Source: Pseudomonas sp. Q2-TVG4-2 (GTDB lineage Bacteria; Pseudomonadota; Gammaproteobacteria; Pseudomonadales; Pseudomonadaceae). Taken from it: DNA of 64,000 bases. Both the position numbers and the translations under genes were made by a program. The stretch spans positions 248,001-312,000 of the forward strand of contig NZ_LGLW01000005.1 of NCBI RefSeq assembly GCF_013620795.1, in the 5' to 3' direction. A model generated the notes under the pieces. It ran no database searches and was not told the DNA's origin. It worked only from the letters and a program-made list of their open reading frames with translations. The stretch's first letter is position 1, and the number at the start of each line of letters is the position of its first letter. Below, piece after piece: positions 37,750 to 46,365 of this stretch.

Positions 37750-38547
37750 ATGACCACTGCATCGAATACCCGCAAAACCATCGCCGCCGCCCTTCTCACC
37801 GCTTCCACGTTCGGCAGTGCCGTCAGCCACGCGGCCGACAAGCCCACCGTGATTCTGGTACACGGTGCTTTTGCCGAATCTTCGAGCTGGAACGGCGTTG
37901 CCGCTCGGCTGATCGATCAAGGCTATCCAGTCGTCGCTGCCGCGAACCCGCTGCGCGGCGTGGCGAACGATGCCAAGTACGTGTCTACTCTTATCGAGCA
38001 AACTGCCGGCCCCATCGTGCTGGTCGGTCACTCATACGGCGGCAGCGTCATCACCAACGCGGTAAACGGCAGCGAGAAGGTCAAGGCGTTGGTTTACGTC
38101 GCTGCGTTCGCACCGACAGCAGGAGAAAGCGCAGCGACCCTGGCAGGCAAGTTTCCCGGCGGGACACTCGGCCCGACCTTGGCAGAACCTGTGCAGTTGA
38201 GCGATGGCAACCAGGACCTGTACATCCAGCAGGACAAATTCGCCGAGCAGTTCGCGTCCGACGTTGCGCCGGCCGAAGCGGCCCTTATGGCCGCAACCCA
38301 ACGGCCCATTACCGCAGCCGCGTTGAACGAAGAGAGCCGGCATTCCGCCTGGGACTACGTGCCGTCCTGGTTCGTCTACGGCACGGGTGACAAGAACATC
38401 CCGGAAGCCGCGCTGAAGTTCATGGCCGACCGTGCCGGCTCGAAGAAAACGGTGAGCATCCCCGGCGCATCCCACGTCGTCATGACCTCCCATCCAGACG
38501 AAGTGGTTGCCCTGATCACCGAAGCGGCCGAGGCCACCGCCCAGTAA
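37750..38547 (+). CDS. Secreted alpha/beta hydrolase
   Basis: 265 aa with a signal peptide (TIAAALLTASTFGSAVSHAA) giving a periplasmic or secreted product. VILVHGAFAESSSWNGVAARL, nucleophile elbow GHSYGG and the His in IPGASHVVM form the active site. Resembles the pyrethroid/salicylate-esterase-like family of alpha/beta hydrolases. Divergent from the AraC gene. The ribosome site is poor (AAAGGTAG about 11 bp away). Confidence 0.87.
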   Translation: MTTASNTRKTIAAALLTASTFGSAVSHAADKPTVILVHGAFAESSSWNGVAARLIDQGYPVVAAANPLRGVANDAKYVSTLIEQTAGPIVLVGHSYGGSVITNAVNGSEKVKALVYVAAFAPTAGESAATLAGKFPGGTLGPTLAEPVQLSDGNQDLYIQQDKFAEQFASDVAPAEAALMAATQRPITAAALNEESRHSAWDYVPSWFVYGTGDKNIPEAALKFMADRAGSKKTVSIPGASHVVMTSHPDEVVALITEAAEATAQ

Positions 38548-38944
38548 TAACCATGGCAGCACGTGCCGGTCGATGGGCTGGCCTCGTCGACCGGGCGGTT
38601 TCATTCAATGAAAAGATTGATCTGTACGCCCTTGCTCCTGCATGGATGGAATGATTCGCTGCGTTGCTAGGTAAGGGCCCGGCACGGCGGCTCCAGCTAC
38701 GGCCTCGGCAATGTCATGGATCAATCTTGGTTATGCCGGGGGGCAATGATGATCGGCTACAGGTCAGCTAATGCAGCTCGCCGCATGCGTTCGGTCAATG
38801 CAGTCTCGTCGATATAACCCAGACATAGGATCTACGGGGCTCGTGGCGGGCCAGTGAGTCAGCTAGCGCCTAGCGGCATATTGCCACCACCAATAAATCC
38901 TGCCATAACTTCGCGTTTATCACTGCATTAACAAGGATGTATCG
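38548..38944. other. Spacer before the dihaem cytochrome gene; nothing recognised
   Basis: 397 bp without a convincing gene, repeat or RNA. AACAAGGATGTATCG just before 38945 supplies the ribosome site of the cytochrome gene. Confidence 0.5.
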
Positions 38945-40816
38945 ATGCGATCGCTGCGATGTGCCCTGCTTGGGCTGCTTTCTCTGGCCGTGCTGGCGGC
39001 TGGCGCTGGGTTGTATTTCGTGGCCTATCCGAACCTGCCGGATTACGAGACGCCAAAGGGGTTTCGCTATCTCGACCAATGGAGCGAGGCGGACCGACAC
39101 GTCTTCTACTACACGCCGCAAGGTACTCAGGTTAAGGGGCTGGAGTACGACTGGTTCCGAGCGCTGGAGCTGCCCTTCAGCCAGGAAAAGTTCGCCGCGC
39201 CCAACTACCTAGCACGCTTCGGTTTTCTGATCGATCCCCGCCAGCAAGCCACAGCACAGAACCCGGGAAATTTGCCGGTCGGTTTTGCCCGTCATGAGGA
39301 TGATGAAACCGGGCGTGCCTATCTGGATATCACTTGTGCGAGCTGCCATACCGGCGAGCTGCGCTACAACGGCCAGGCCATCCGTATCGATGGCGGCGCC
39401 GCGATGCATTCGCTGGCCTCGACGGTGCCTACCGTGCGTGGCGGCTCCTTCGGTCAGGCGCTCGGCATGAGCATGGCATTCACTTACTACAACCCTCTCA
39501 AGTTCCGCCGCTTCGCCCACGAAGTGCTGGGCGTGAACGACGAACGCGACCGCGATCAGCTGCGCCACGACTTTAAGCAGGTGCTCGACCGGCTACTTGG
39601 CACGGCCTATAACGACTGGCACCGCGGCCTGTATCCGACAGAGGAAGGCTTTGGCCGCACCGATGCCTTCGGCCGCATCGCCAACACGGTGTTTGGCGAT
39701 GCGCTCGATCCGACAAACTACCGCATCGCCAACGCGCCAGTGAGTTACCCGCAGCTCTGGGACATCTGGAAGTTCGATTGGGTGCAGTGGAACGGTTCGG
39801 CCATGCAGCCGATGGCCCGCAATATTGGTGAAGCCTTGGGCGTCGGGGCTCGGATGCAACTTTTGCAAGAAAACGGCCAACCGGTACCCGAGGCCGGGCG
39901 TTATGCCTCCGGTGTGCGCGTGCGCGACCTGCATACCCTGGAAACTACTCTGATGCGCCTTGCGCCGCCGCGCTGGCCCGAGGAGGTATTGGGCAAAATC
40001 GACCTTGAGCAGGCCAGCCTCGGTAGAGCGCTGTACGGCGAGAATTGTGCGTACTGCCATGAGGCCACACCCAAACCGGTCGACAAACGCTTTGCGCCCG
40101 ACCGCGATCCAGAATGGCGCATGCGAGTGGTGCCCATCTCGATCGTCGGGACCGATCCGAACACGGCGGACAACATCGCCGATCACCGCTTCGATCTGAC
40201 CCGCCTGGGTTGGACCCAAGGGGAGCTGGATCGGCTGGATGTGCGCCTGTACGGCACATCGTCCGGGCCACTGGACCTGAGCAGCGTTTCCAGTGCCAAG
40301 GGCCTGGCCTACATCACCGCCTATGTGGAGGATCGCGCCTATCGCGACGCCGGTATCGGTCCGCAAGAACGCGCCGATTTCAACGGCTACGGCCTGCCGA
40401 TTGGCGTGCAGGAACTGCGCGGGTACAAGGCACGGCCGCTGGACGGCATCTGGGCGACTCCGCCATTCCTGCATAACGGCTCGGTACCGACGCTCTTTCA
40501 GTTGCTGTCACCTGTAGCCGAGCGACAAAAGACTTTCTGGGTCGGCAGTCGCGAGTACGACCCGAAGCACGCGGGCATCCGCACAGAGCGCTTCAAAGGC
40601 GGCTTCCTGTTCGATACCTCAACCACCGGTAACAGCAATCGCGGGCATGAATTCCGCGCAGGTTGTCGCGGCGAAGGCGTCATTGGCAGGGCGCTGGCGC
40701 CGCACGAGCGCTGGGCGTTGGTGGAATACCTCAAGGTACTCGGCGATCCGCGCATCGAGCCGCTGCTGGAAGAGCTTCCGCCGCGCCCCTACAACCCCGG
40801 GCGCACCTGCCCCTGA
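38945..40816 (+). CDS. Dihaem c-type cytochrome, peroxidase/RoxA-like
   Basis: 623 aa. An N-terminal uncleaved or signal helix (LLGLLSLAVLAAGAGLYFVA) places it in the periplasm. Two CxxCH haem sites are CASCH at 131-135 and CAYCH at 367-371, with distal Met/His candidates elsewhere. The central block YPQLWDIWKFDWVQWNGSAM, followed by ARNIGEALGVGA, resembles rubber oxygenase RoxA and related MauG/CcpA-like dihaem proteins more than ordinary cytochrome c peroxidases (about 330 aa). The next gene, 23 bp on, encodes a catalase-fold protein, so the two probably work together on peroxides or on oxidised lipids. Confidence 0.85.
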   Translation: MRSLRCALLGLLSLAVLAAGAGLYFVAYPNLPDYETPKGFRYLDQWSEADRHVFYYTPQGTQVKGLEYDWFRALELPFSQEKFAAPNYLARFGFLIDPRQQATAQNPGNLPVGFARHEDDETGRAYLDITCASCHTGELRYNGQAIRIDGGAAMHSLASTVPTVRGGSFGQALGMSMAFTYYNPLKFRRFAHEVLGVNDERDRDQLRHDFKQVLDRLLGTAYNDWHRGLYPTEEGFGRTDAFGRIANTVFGDALDPTNYRIANAPVSYPQLWDIWKFDWVQWNGSAMQPMARNIGEALGVGARMQLLQENGQPVPEAGRYASGVRVRDLHTLETTLMRLAPPRWPEEVLGKIDLEQASLGRALYGENCAYCHEATPKPVDKRFAPDRDPEWRMRVVPISIVGTDPNTADNIADHRFDLTRLGWTQGELDRLDVRLYGTSSGPLDLSSVSSAKGLAYITAYVEDRAYRDAGIGPQERADFNGYGLPIGVQELRGYKARPLDGIWATPPFLHNGSVPTLFQLLSPVAERQKTFWVGSREYDPKHAGIRTERFKGGFLFDTSTTGNSNRGHEFRAGCRGEGVIGRALAPHERWALVEYLKVLGDPRIEPLLEELPPRPYNPGRTCP

Positions 40817-40839
40817 TGGTCTGCACAAGGATTTGCATA

Positions 40840-41976
40840 ATGCTCAAGAGATTCTGGCTCTGGCTCGGTCGCCTGCTTGGCCGATTGCTGATCGCCGTAG
40901 TTGCGCTTGGCCTCGTCGGCTGGGCAATTGGCGCCCTCGTCTTTCATTCCAAGTACAGCGGGCCCGTTTCCACAGAAGAAGTGATCGCGCCAACAGAGGA
41001 TGCCGACACCCAGGCGATCATTGCGGACGCCATCGCTGTAGTCGAACAGCACCGCGATAACACCCGTGTGCTGCGTGACGCGCATGCCAAGGCCCACGGA
41101 TGCGTGAGGGCTGAAGTTAGAGTCCGTGAGGATATCGCTCCCGCGCTTCGATACGGCGTGCTCAGCGAGCCAGGCAAACAGTGGGACGCCTGGATGCGCC
41201 TGTCCAACGGCAACGCCTATCCGCAGTTCGATCGCATCAACGACGCTCGCGGCATGGCAATCAAGCTGCTCGAGGTACCTGGAGACAAGCTCACCGCTGG
41301 TCCACGCCACGCCGGCGACCAGGACTTCGTGATGTTCAACCACCCGGTATTCTTCGTCCGCGATGTTGCCGAGTACCGCAGTAATTTCGCGGCCCAGGCC
41401 GAGGGCAAGAAGGTGCTGGCTTTCTTCCCCAATGCCGACCCCCGCAGCTGGGAGCTGCGGCATTTGGTGATTGCGCTGCAGACGCTCGCCCCCGCTCCGC
41501 AGAGCCCGGTTGCGACCACCTACAGCTCGGTGGCGCCGTACAAGCTCGGCCCGCACAACATTAAATACCGGGTCACCCCTGCTCCCGAACAATGCCCAGA
41601 CTACCGATTGCCGGAGCAGAACCGCGACCTGCCGAACTTCCTGCGCAGCGCACTCTATCAGCAGCTATCGCTGGACCGAGCCCCGGCCTGCTTTGTCCTG
41701 CAAGTACAAAGGCAGAACGCCGCTTATTACATGCCCATCGAGGACACCAGTATCGAGTGGGACGAGGCGATCTCTCCCTTCGAGACGGTTGCCGATGTCA
41801 GGCTGCCCGCGCAGGATTTCGACAGTCCCGAGCAAAATATTGATTGCGACAACCTATCCTTCAATCCTTGGCATGCCCTTCCCGAACACCGCCCCATCGG
41901 GGGCATAAACCGCTTGCGCAAAGCCGTCTACGAATCCATCAGCAGCTATCGGCTTGAGCGTAACGGTGCGAACTAA
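40840..41976 (+). CDS. Membrane-anchored catalase-fold haem protein (SrpA-like)
   Basis: 378 aa. A single N-terminal transmembrane helix (LLIAVVALGLVGWAIGALVF) is followed by a catalase-type core shorter than true catalases (about 480 or more). DAHAKAHGCVRAEVRV holds the probable distal His, MRLSNGNAYPQFDRINDARGMAIKL and QDFVMFNHPVFFVRD are core motifs, and RKAVY near the C-terminus fits the RxxxY proximal-ligand motif. This matches the minimal catalase/SrpA/allene-oxide-synthase-like group. The start has AAGG upstream and lies 23 bp after the dihaem gene. It may use organic rather than hydrogen peroxide. Confidence 0.83.
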   Translation: MLKRFWLWLGRLLGRLLIAVVALGLVGWAIGALVFHSKYSGPVSTEEVIAPTEDADTQAIIADAIAVVEQHRDNTRVLRDAHAKAHGCVRAEVRVREDIAPALRYGVLSEPGKQWDAWMRLSNGNAYPQFDRINDARGMAIKLLEVPGDKLTAGPRHAGDQDFVMFNHPVFFVRDVAEYRSNFAAQAEGKKVLAFFPNADPRSWELRHLVIALQTLAPAPQSPVATTYSSVAPYKLGPHNIKYRVTPAPEQCPDYRLPEQNRDLPNFLRSALYQQLSLDRAPACFVLQVQRQNAAYYMPIEDTSIEWDEAISPFETVADVRLPAQDFDSPEQNIDCDNLSFNPWHALPEHRPIGGINRLRKAVYESISSYRLERNGAN

Positions 41977-42301
41977 CGCACCATACGTTAACCACACTGA
42001 CGTTCGCCTTCTCCGGCACGGGAGAGCCAAACCAAAGCGTCTGTAAACTTGGCGGCGCTTACCCTATCGCCAGCCCGCCAAAAGCTGCATCTGCGCGTCG
42101 TTTGGTCCACGTACCGCGCGTGACGCACGAGTCTTCGTCTTGTTTCTCCAAGTGTGAATGCTGCACCTCGATGTGTCCAAAGTTGCGGTCACATCCGTTT
42201 GAGACACGCCGTAGCGGGCCGCGCTGTCTGCTGAGACGCGCTTCGGTGTGCGGTGTTGAAATAACGCTGGTGAGTATTGCGGTAGGCCACTTGGGGAAAT
42301 T
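41977..42301. other. Spacer with no intact gene
   Basis: 325 bp after the catalase-like gene. Frames are short and unlike known families; it adjoins a LysR remnant and looks like decayed sequence. Confidence 0.45.
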
Positions 42302-42470
42302 TCAACCTGGATGGTCGGGCTCCGCGACCGAGTCGAATATCCAGCGACGGAACGCGGCGACCTTGGGTCGTTCGTGCTGGGCTTCGGGGTAAACCAGATA
42401 GTAGGCAAAGTCCTCTAGCAATGTGACCTCCGCATTGAGCCACTTGACGAAGACCGTGTAGACATTCCAG
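42302..42470 (-). pseudogene. LysR-family C-terminal remnant
   Basis: One frame reads FAYYLVYPEAQHERPKVAAF and on to a stop at 42302-42304. This is the standard C-terminus of GcvA-like LysR regulators (YYLVYPEAxxxRPKVxAFRxWL). The preceding residues (NHSPVFWNVYTVFVKW) do not fit the family, and no helix-turn-helix or effector core remains, so only about 45-50 codons of a lost regulator survive. Confidence 0.75.
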
Positions 42471-42505
42471 AAGACGGGGCTGTGGTTAAGTTGAGCGCAA
42501 CTTCG

Positions 42506-42528
42506 GGCCGCCTTTCTAAGAGGCGGCC
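42506..42528 (-). terminator. Terminator after the KAS II-like gene
   Basis: GGCCGCCT and AGGCGGCC form an 8-bp GC-rich stem around seven bases, 22 bp beyond the stop codon of the minus-strand gene. Confidence 0.6.
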
Positions 42529-42549
42529 TCTTCCGCTTAGGGGCAGGCG

Positions 42550-43842
42550 CTATCCACGAGAGGGCTCCCAGCGCTTGAACAGCACGCTGGCATTGACACC
42601 GCCGAATCCGAACCCATTCGACATGGCGTACTTCATCGGCATTTTCCGCGCGCTCAGGCCAACCAGATCGAGCCCTTCAGCCGCCTCGTCGGGATTCATC
42701 AGGTTCAGTGTGGGAGGAACGACCTGGTCGCGTAGCGCCAGGACGGTGAAGATGGCTTCGATACCACCGGCGGCGCCCAGAAGATGCCCTGTACTGGACT
42801 TGGTCGAGGTAATGGCCACCCCCGAACCCGTCCCGAAAACCGAGCGGATGGCCGCCAGTTCGCCCCGGTCGCCAACCTGAGTCGACGTCGCATGGGCGTT
42901 GATGTGCTGAACCTCACCCGTAGCTACGCCGGCCTGCTTGAGCGCCTGCTTCATTGCCCGTCGCGCACCGTTTCCATCGGCAGGGCCGGCAGTCAGGTGA
43001 TAGGCATCTGCGCTCGTACCGTACCCGACCAACTCGGCTAAGGGTTGCGCGCCGCGGGCCAGAGCGTGCTCGAGCGATTCGATGACTAACAGGCCAGCAC
43101 CCTCGGCCATGACGAAGCCTTCCCGGTCACGGTCGAACGGACGAGACGCCTGCTGCGGGCGATCGTTGAATCCGGTTGAAAGTGCACGTGCAGCCGCGAA
43201 GCTTCCGAGGGTGACGCGATGAATCGCCGCCTCGGTCCCGCCGCATATGGCGATGTCAGCTTCACCGCTACGGATCAGCCGCGCCGCGTCGCCAATGGCT
43301 TGCACGCCAGCGGCGCAGGCAGTGACAGGCGCGCCGAGCGGGCCCTTGAAGCCATGCTGTATAGAGATGTGCCCGGCCGCCATATTGGCGAGAAACGACG
43401 GCGCCGTGAACGGTGAAAGCCGGCGTGGCCCTCGATTGTCAGTGGTGCGCACAGCCTCAGCGATAGCATCGAATCCACCGACGCCCGAGGCGATGATGGT
43501 CGCGGTTCGCTGCTGCCCTGCCTCGTCGGCAGGATGCCAGCCTGCGTGTGCAAGTGCTTCCTGCGCAGCGACAAGCGCGAACTCGATGAAACGATCCATC
43601 TTCTTGCGATCCTTCGCAGCGATATAGCGTTCCGGGTCATAGCCCGCCTCGCTATCCTCCGCCACGCTTGGCACGCGCCCCGCTATGCTGCACCCGGTCC
43701 CCTCTGCCAAATCCTCAGGCAGCGCGCGAATACCCGACTGGCCTGCCAACAGACGAGACCACGCAACCTGCGTTCCACATCCCAATGGACCCACGAGCCC
43801 GGTTCCCGTGACGACTACTCGGACCGCATTCTGAACACTCAT
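42550..43842 (-). CDS. Beta-ketoacyl-ACP synthase II-like protein
   Basis: 430-aa condensing enzyme. The catalytic triad is complete: Cys176 in VTACAAGVQAIGDA, His317 in NAHATSTQVGD and His353 in TKSSTGHLLGAAGG. GGFGFGG-type C-terminal glycine loop reads SNGFGFGGVNAS. It is a second, non-acpP-linked FabF-like copy; P. aeruginosa also carries such a FabF2. GAGGTATGAC precedes the start. The next gene upstream is a broken PaaI-type thioesterase, and a TetR gene with a palindromic operator candidate lies beyond. The set may once have tuned acyl chains. Confidence 0.9.
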   Translation of the reverse strand: MSVQNAVRVVVTGTGLVGPLGCGTQVAWSRLLAGQSGIRALPEDLAEGTGCSIAGRVPSVAEDSEAGYDPERYIAAKDRKKMDRFIEFALVAAQEALAHAGWHPADEAGQQRTATIIASGVGGFDAIAEAVRTTDNRGPRRLSPFTAPSFLANMAAGHISIQHGFKGPLGAPVTACAAGVQAIGDAARLIRSGEADIAICGGTEAAIHRVTLGSFAAARALSTGFNDRPQQASRPFDRDREGFVMAEGAGLLVIESLEHALARGAQPLAELVGYGTSADAYHLTAGPADGNGARRAMKQALKQAGVATGEVQHINAHATSTQVGDRGELAAIRSVFGTGSGVAITSTKSSTGHLLGAAGGIEAIFTVLALRDQVVPPTLNLMNPDEAAEGLDLVGLSARKMPMKYAMSNGFGFGGVNASVLFKRWEPSRG

Positions 43843-43957
43843 GTCATACCTCGCTATTTTTGAATAGTCCGCACCCGGTCAGGCAATGCCCGTCTCGCAG
43901 CCTCCTGGTACCTGCGTGTTCGTGAGCACGTGAACGCTCAGTCTCAACCTCGCACGT

Positions 43958-44504
43958 TTAAGCTAAGACGTTCGTCCCGAGAATCAAACAGCTGGTCGAG
44001 CCGATGGCATAGAGGCGATCATCCACGTCGTAAAGCCGTCCCTCGGCCACCGCGGTCGAGCGACCGACATGCACCACCCTGCCCTCTGCACGCACCGGTC
44101 CGACGCCAGCACGAAGCGCACGAATGTAGGTGATGCGCAGATCGGTCGTCGTGTAGCCCTGCCCCGGCTCCAACCGGGTGTGCACTGCACAACCCATGCA
44201 GGAGTCGAGCAACATCGCCGCGTATCCGCCGTGAACGCTTCCCAGCGGGTTGTAGTGGCATTCGCCTGGCGTGCCCTGGAAGACGAAATAACCTGTCGCC
44301 CATTCCACCGGTACGAAATCCATCAGGTCTTCCATGGGCGGGCGCGGCAGCTCGCCCCCGCCGATCGCATCGAAGAAAAACCAGCGGGGACATGGCCAGC
44401 GCCTCTCCGGGTGGCACGGTGCCGACCGGTCCCATCTGGCCACGCATGGCCTCTTCGGCGCCCAGCCAGGCGGCTAACCGTGCTTCACGATCTGCGTATC
44501 TCAT
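43958..44504 (-). pseudogene. PaaI-family acyl-CoA thioesterase, frameshifted
   Basis: Two overlapping frames together encode a complete hotdog thioesterase. The N-terminal frame begins MRYADREARLAAWLGAEEAM and runs to EALAMSPLVF. The C-terminal frame continues FFDAIGGGELPRPPMEDLMD, carries the active-site helix GSVHGGYAAMLLDSCMGCAVH and ends at 43958. They are joined at a run of five A bases on the plus strand (44376-44380). Removing one base restores LVFFDAIGGG and a 181-aa protein. A sequencing error or phase variation is possible. Confidence 0.8.
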
Positions 44505-44544
44505 AGCGAGTCCTCGGCTATCAGCGGTTGCAAGCCATTGGATT

Positions 44545-44575
44545 ATGGTCGACATATAAAACATATGTCGACCAT
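44545..44575. promoter_or_regulatory. Long palindrome, candidate TetR operator
   Basis: Arms ATGGTCGACATAT and ATATGTCGACCAT are perfect 13-bp inverted repeats around AAAAC. The site lies 41 bp before the thioesterase start and just upstream of the SDR remnant, with a TetR-family gene 0.5 kb away. Confidence 0.7.
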
Positions 44576-44601
44576 CATGTAAAGCACTCATAAACAGGCA
44601 C

Positions 44602-45014
44602 CACGGCGCTGTTAAACATGTTGCGCTGAACGTCACCGCACCAACCCGGCCCGTTCAGGCAGCAGCCATAAATTTCCCCACGTCCGGGCGAGGCGTCGTC
44701 ATCAACCTCGGATCGGCGGTGGCGCTCGCCCCGGGCCGTTTCAACGTTCCCTACATGGCAACGAAGGGTTATATGCTCAGCCTGTCCGAGGCGTTGCAGG
44801 AAGAACTGGCACCAGCCGGCGTGCGGGTGCAAGCCGTGCAGCCTGGAATCACGCGCACAGATATCTGGAAACGCAGCGGGACCGGCATCGAGCAACTGCC
44901 GGCGCATATGTGATGGAACTCGAAGCAATAGAGGACGCAGCCTTGCGCGGCTTCGATCTGGGCGAGACCGTCACGCTGCCCTATTGTTTATTGCCAAATT
45001 CCGAGGAACTGTAG
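44602..45014 (+). pseudogene. Short-chain dehydrogenase remnant
   Basis: The main frame reads VALNVTAPTRPVQAAA, then GRGVVINLGSAVALAPGRF, then the catalytic YMATKGYMLSLSEAL and VQAVQPGITRTDIW. It stops at 44911-44913, after which the +1 frame continues ALRGFDLGETVTLP to 45014. The Rossmann N-terminus is missing and a frameshift is present, so it is a broken SDR. It is divergent from the thioesterase across the palindrome. Confidence 0.75.
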
Positions 45015-45090
45015 TCGCTTGCAGCAGCAGGCGCAGCGCTCGGACCGAACCTGTCGAGTGACAAGTGCCCCCTCGCTACCGAAGCGACGA

Positions 45091-45657
45091 CTAGGTTTCG
45101 GGCAGCTCGGCGTTAATGAGCCTAAGCAGGCTGGCGCGGGTTTCATCGAGCAGGCGATCAGACACCTGCGGATCAACTACGCTGCGCGACAGCAACAACG
45201 CGCCAACCATGGCACTGAGTACCAGCGCCGCATCCTGGCTGCTATCAATGTGAGCGCTGATTTGAGCGAGCCGTTGATTCACCGCCTCGTCGGTTACTGG
45301 ACTGGCCTGCCCCCGCTGGCCCAACTCAGCCGAGATGGTCGGAAACACGCACCCCTTCGCCGGCTCGGCTCTATGGGTCTTGGACAGATAACGGCGAATG
45401 AGGCTCTCCAACGGCTGATCTCCAGCCAGGCTGACTGGAGTGACAGCATCGAGCTCGATTGCGCAATGACGCAAAGCCTCCTCGACCAGCTCGTCCTTGG
45501 ACTTGAAATGGGCGTAGAACCCACCGTGCGTGAGGTCCAGCGCTTTCATCAGCGTCTGCACGCTGGTCGCGCTCACACCATCACGACGAAAGCGGCGCGC
45601 GGCTTCTTCAACGATGCGCTGGCGAGTCTGAGCCTTGTGATCTTCGGAATACCGCAT
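45091..45657 (-). CDS. TetR-family regulator
   Basis: 188 aa. The N-terminal helix-turn-helix is RQRIVEEAARRFRRDGVSATSVQTLMKALDLTHGGFYAHFKSK. The ligand-binding part has KGCVFPTISAELGQRG, as in the TetR_C (YxaF/AcrR-like) group. The start follows TGAGGCGTCC. It probably controls the SDR and thioesterase genes at the palindrome 44545-44575, but those genes are now broken. Confidence 0.88.
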   Translation of the reverse strand: MRYSEDHKAQTRQRIVEEAARRFRRDGVSATSVQTLMKALDLTHGGFYAHFKSKDELVEEALRHCAIELDAVTPVSLAGDQPLESLIRRYLSKTHRAEPAKGCVFPTISAELGQRGQASPVTDEAVNQRLAQISAHIDSSQDAALVLSAMVGALLLSRSVVDPQVSDRLLDETRASLLRLINAELPET

Positions 45658-45904
45658 GGACGCCTCAGGAATTCATATGTTGCCCGTCATGCTACGCCTC
45701 TGAACCGATTCGGCAAGCTGCGGCGCAGGCGCTCATAAGGGCCAGAACTCGTGGAAAGAGTGAGCAGGAAGGGTTATCAACGACCCACGCAGTGAACCGT
45801 AAGCAAGCGAATCGCTTCGCTAAGGATCCGTAGCCGATATCTGATCGGTGGCTGGGCGCTGGCCAATTGTCCGTGTGTCTGGGCTTGGCTAGGCCAGGGC
45901 CGGT

Positions 45905-46235
45905 TCTCGTCTCGATCATCAACGCATCGAGCCAGGCGTCGAAAGGACGATCGAGGGTCGGTGGTGACCAGGATTAGGGTGCGCGTTCTTTTCCTGAGGA
46001 CATTGATGGTTCTTCGCTCGGTCTCGGCGTCCAGCGCGGACGTGGGTTCGTTGAGCAGGATGTGGGCGTGCCACGGGCGAGCGCCTGGGCAATGGCGATG
46101 CGTTGTTTTCGCCGCCGGAGACGGCAGTGGCATCAAAGCCTACGTGCTTGCCAGCCATGTCCTTGCCTGTGGCGTAGTCATCCAGTCCGAGGTCGCTACG
46201 AAGTGATTGCTCTGTGCTGCTGTGATAACAGAAGA
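45905..46235 (-). pseudogene. ABC transporter ATPase remnant
   Basis: The signature motif survives as DATAVSGGEN, preceded by DLGLDDYATGKDMAGKHVGF. The stretch RIAIAQALARG is in another frame, and Walker B continues in a third as HILLNEPTSALDAETERRTI. At least two frameshifts separate them and the Walker A half is absent. Only the C-terminal part of an exporter-type ATPase is left. Confidence 0.75.
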
Positions 46236-46250
46236 TCAATATTTAGTTGT

Positions 46251-46271
46251 CATATTCCTTCAAGGGATATG
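46251..46271. promoter_or_regulatory. Imperfect palindrome upstream of dcyD
   Basis: CATATTCCTT and AAGGGATATG are inverted with 9 of 10 matches around a single C, 95 bp before dcyD. It might be a CysB- or other sulfur-regulator site. Confidence 0.45.
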
Positions 46272-46365
46272 AATCGCAGCGCGATACTCCGCTGGATATC
46301 AGCTTGCCGCAGCTCTCGATCGTCTTCTACAGTGATCACATAGCTCTGCGCAGAAGCCTGCTCCC

